A DNA stretch of 64,000 bases from Hormiphora californensis. Taxonomy: Eukaryota; Ctenophora; Tentaculata; Cydippida; Pleurobrachiidae. The position numbers and the translations under genes are program-made. The notes under the pieces were generated by a model that was not told where the DNA came from, searched no databases, and worked only from the letters and a program-made list of their open reading frames with translations. Positions 61,988 through 64,000 of the stretch are shown in pieces. Numbering within the stretch: position 1 is the stretch's first letter; each line of letters starts with the position of its first letter. Where the stretch lies: positions 903,974 through 967,973 of the forward strand of contig CM035357.1 in assembly GCA_020137815.1 (NCBI GenBank), read 5' to 3'.

Positions 61988-63487
61988 TGGTCGCAATGGG
62001 TCAAGCCTCGCTATTTGTCCTCTTACTGACCCGTGAGAAGCCAGATGACTCGGAGACTGATGCTCTCACTCTCAGAGAGGCAAGGGTTCTTCCTGTCTGT
62101 CTTGTTCTACTCGGGACCCCTGGTACTCCTAGACAAGGGAATGTACCGACTACATGTATCTACTACATCCTGGTCTCTTGATATCTCTCGCTACTTCACG
62201 CACTGTGGCATGGAGACGGAGAAAAGTGTATTCTAATTACTTGAATTAGTAAACATTTACTGTTGTTTCGTTGTTGCCCTCTTTTCTCCTTTCTCACACT
62301 TTGTAGTGCAGTGTTGGTTAACAACAGTTGGTTGTTTCATCGGCAGATGCTGCTGCATTTTGCAGCTTATTCGACCCTCTCTCTCAGAACATAACAAGCT
62401 GCAGTGAGGTGCTGATTGGTTGATAGGAATATTGTTATTGTTGCACATATATCCGGGTGTTGATCGCCGACAATGTCGGGCTTGGGATATTATATAAATA
62501 TTCGGTATTATGTCTTTAGAGATAGTCTGTTCACTGTTCAGCGATCGGATGCCTGACTCAGAATCAAGACGTCCAGTGCTGCAAAATATGATTGTGCAAC
62601 TGCACGTGCAGCTACACTCTACTGACGCGCGCTATCAGTTTTACTGAGTCACGCATCATTACCGCGTCGTCACCTTACTGCTCTTGTGGTCGTCACCATA
62701 CCTCTTATTGAATTGAGCGATGTGCTTTGTTTGTTGAGGAGCTGTTGACATTGTATGATGTACATCAAGCTGTCAGGTATCTACCTCTTTATCTCTCTGT
62801 ACCACTGCCACTGCCACTGCCACATGCGGATTCTTTTGTTCTAACTCAGAATCTCATCTAATTGCACATTCTTTGTTCAAAAGCTTGCCACTTTCAAACG
62901 GATCATTAGTATTCTGTGAGGCTTCTAGAAACTGTATGTTACAATTTGTATTCTTCACTGTGAGACTTCCCTCACTTCACAGAGTTGTTTAATGTTTCAA
63001 CAATGTACATTTTCAACACTGCGTGTGTTTATCTCTCGGAGGTGGTGCTGCACTTCCTCTTGTACGCTCTCTCCTTCTCTCTCTCTCTTCATTTCTCTGT
63101 CCACCATTTGTGTGCAGCACAGCTGCAGCATTGACTCTCTCTCCATGTATCTTTCATCTTGCTTCCATCATTGATGTAGGTTGGTACACACATCTTCCCT
63201 AGCCGATCAGTTAGATGAGTTTCTTCTCTAATTCTTATAGACTGGTTCTGCTGCCGACTGACCTGCTGCACCTGTTACTACTAACATAATACACGCAGTT
63301 GATAATCTCACTCTATCATTGGTATCTTTCTCTCTTTCTCGCTTATTATTATTATTATATTGCACTACGAATATTTTCACTCTCCGAGGTCCCATTTAGC
63401 ATTCATTTATTCATCTTGTGGTTGTCTAATGTCTACCCAAGGTTATACGTCCTGCTCCTTAATGGCCTGGAGCTACTATTATACTGA
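61988..63487. other. Upstream region of STAG and intergenic DNA
   Basis: Probable STAG promoter near 62000-62250 (no TATA identified), then AT-rich and CT-rich spacer. ATATTATATAAATATTCGG lies near 62490. A GACCCTCTCTCTCAGAACAT AACAAGC motif (about 62373) resembles the AGGGTTAGAACATAAC family. No gene is supported. Confidence 0.5.
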
Positions 63488-63494
63488 GAGAGAG

Positions 63495-63541
<47 letters not shown>

Positions 63542-63590
63542 GAGAGAGAGAGAGAGTGAGAAACATACAGGAAGGGAGAGAGAGAGAGTG
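63486..63590. repeat. (GA)n microsatellite
   Basis: GA-rich run with short interruptions (GTGAGA), on the plus strand. Confidence 0.95.
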
Positions 63591-63594
63591 TAGA

Positions 63595-64000
63595 AGAAAG
63601 GCACCCAGCAATCTGTCCCGTCATTGTCTAGGGACCACATCGTGAATTAATGAGTATATAAGGGGTCCACAACACGTGAATACCTTCTTTTCTCTCATGT
63701 GGAGATCAGCCTTTACTAGGGCTAGGGGTGAATTTCCCCCTATTTCCTAGTCACTTTTAGTGTAGCTGTGTGTACCTACCTACCTACACTTTTTCTTGTA
63801 GTACCAGACCACACCCAAGTCTTCCCACTGTACCGAGGATAGAGGCCATTGTGCAGTAGCTCACACTGTGTTATATTTCGCGCTCTGTGAGGGTTTGTTG
63901 CTAGGAACTATTGACACGCGAATAGTAATACAATTGTAACTTGATCCAGCTGCTATAACAGCTGCAAAGAGAACTTTGAAATTTAATGAGTAACACATTT
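63595..64000. other. Right end of window, nothing assigned
   Basis: A TATATAAGGGG box is at about 63655 and a hairpin-prone GGGTGAATTTCCCCC at about 63727. These could mark a promoter or small RNA gene, but no family could be recognised. Confidence 0.4.

Noticed and set aside
61214-61996. 260-residue His/Cys and Ser/Leu frames
   Set aside because: They translate the AATGAC minisatellite; open in all frames and both strands.
63655-63760. Possible small nuclear RNA gene downstream of TATATAAGGGG
   Set aside because: No U1, U2, U4, U5 or U6 core sequence or Sm site could be recognised.

Overview
The window is nuclear DNA of an invertebrate animal. Six genes are recognisable as metazoan: FAM72, nucleobindin, ribosomal protein eL15, nucleoside diphosphate kinase, collagen prolyl 4-hydroxylase alpha and a cohesin STAG/SA subunit. 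They are split by short GT-AG introns (one of only 49 bp). A tRNA-His gene lies in a STAG intron. Intergenic DNA is full of CT/GA microsatellites, minisatellites and fold-back elements. An early-branching animal such as a sponge would fit, but the sequence alone does not settle the taxon.

Layout. 1-620 is a satellite built on AGCGCT palindromes. 970-4801 holds exon-like segments of an unidentified minus-strand gene and a 5'-truncated LINE (1551-3090) with a 10-bp target duplication and poly(A) tail. 5044-8055 is an unidentified five-exon minus-strand gene whose phases all agree; a 1.29-kb TTAA-flanked hairpin sits in its first intron. It is divergent from FAM72 (8411-9283). 9.3-13.3 kb is mostly non-coding with long CT tracts. 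13356-14216 encodes a protrudin-like membrane protein with a FYVE-type finger, followed by an unidentified gene (14360-16585). 19199-24499 is nucleobindin in ten exons on the minus strand, with a second TTAA-flanked hairpin in an intron. 24.6-26.5 kb is a cluster of small inverted-repeat elements (pogo-like, hAT-like, others). 26742-27686 is a single-exon secreted/type I membrane-type protein with a PPxY tail. 30336-34854 is an RS-domain/RRM protein. Two more large fold-back elements (35.35-36.24 and 39.92-40.92 kb) bracket RPL15 and NDPK. 44584-51369 is prolyl 4-hydroxylase alpha, with a tandemly duplicated active-site exon. 52514-61987 is STAG in 20 exons; an intronless plus-strand ORF and tRNA-His lie in its introns.

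The recognised genes are mainly housekeeping: ER calcium binding and collagen hydroxylation (NUCB, P4HA), translation (eL15, tRNA-His), NTP balance (NDPK), chromosome cohesion (STAG), RNA processing (RS/RRM protein), and FAM72. There is no operon logic. The most notable observations are the duplicated P4HA catalytic exon, an in-frame TGA in STAG that a +1 shift bypasses exactly, and a set of large near-perfect palindromic elements, two of them flanked by TTAA.
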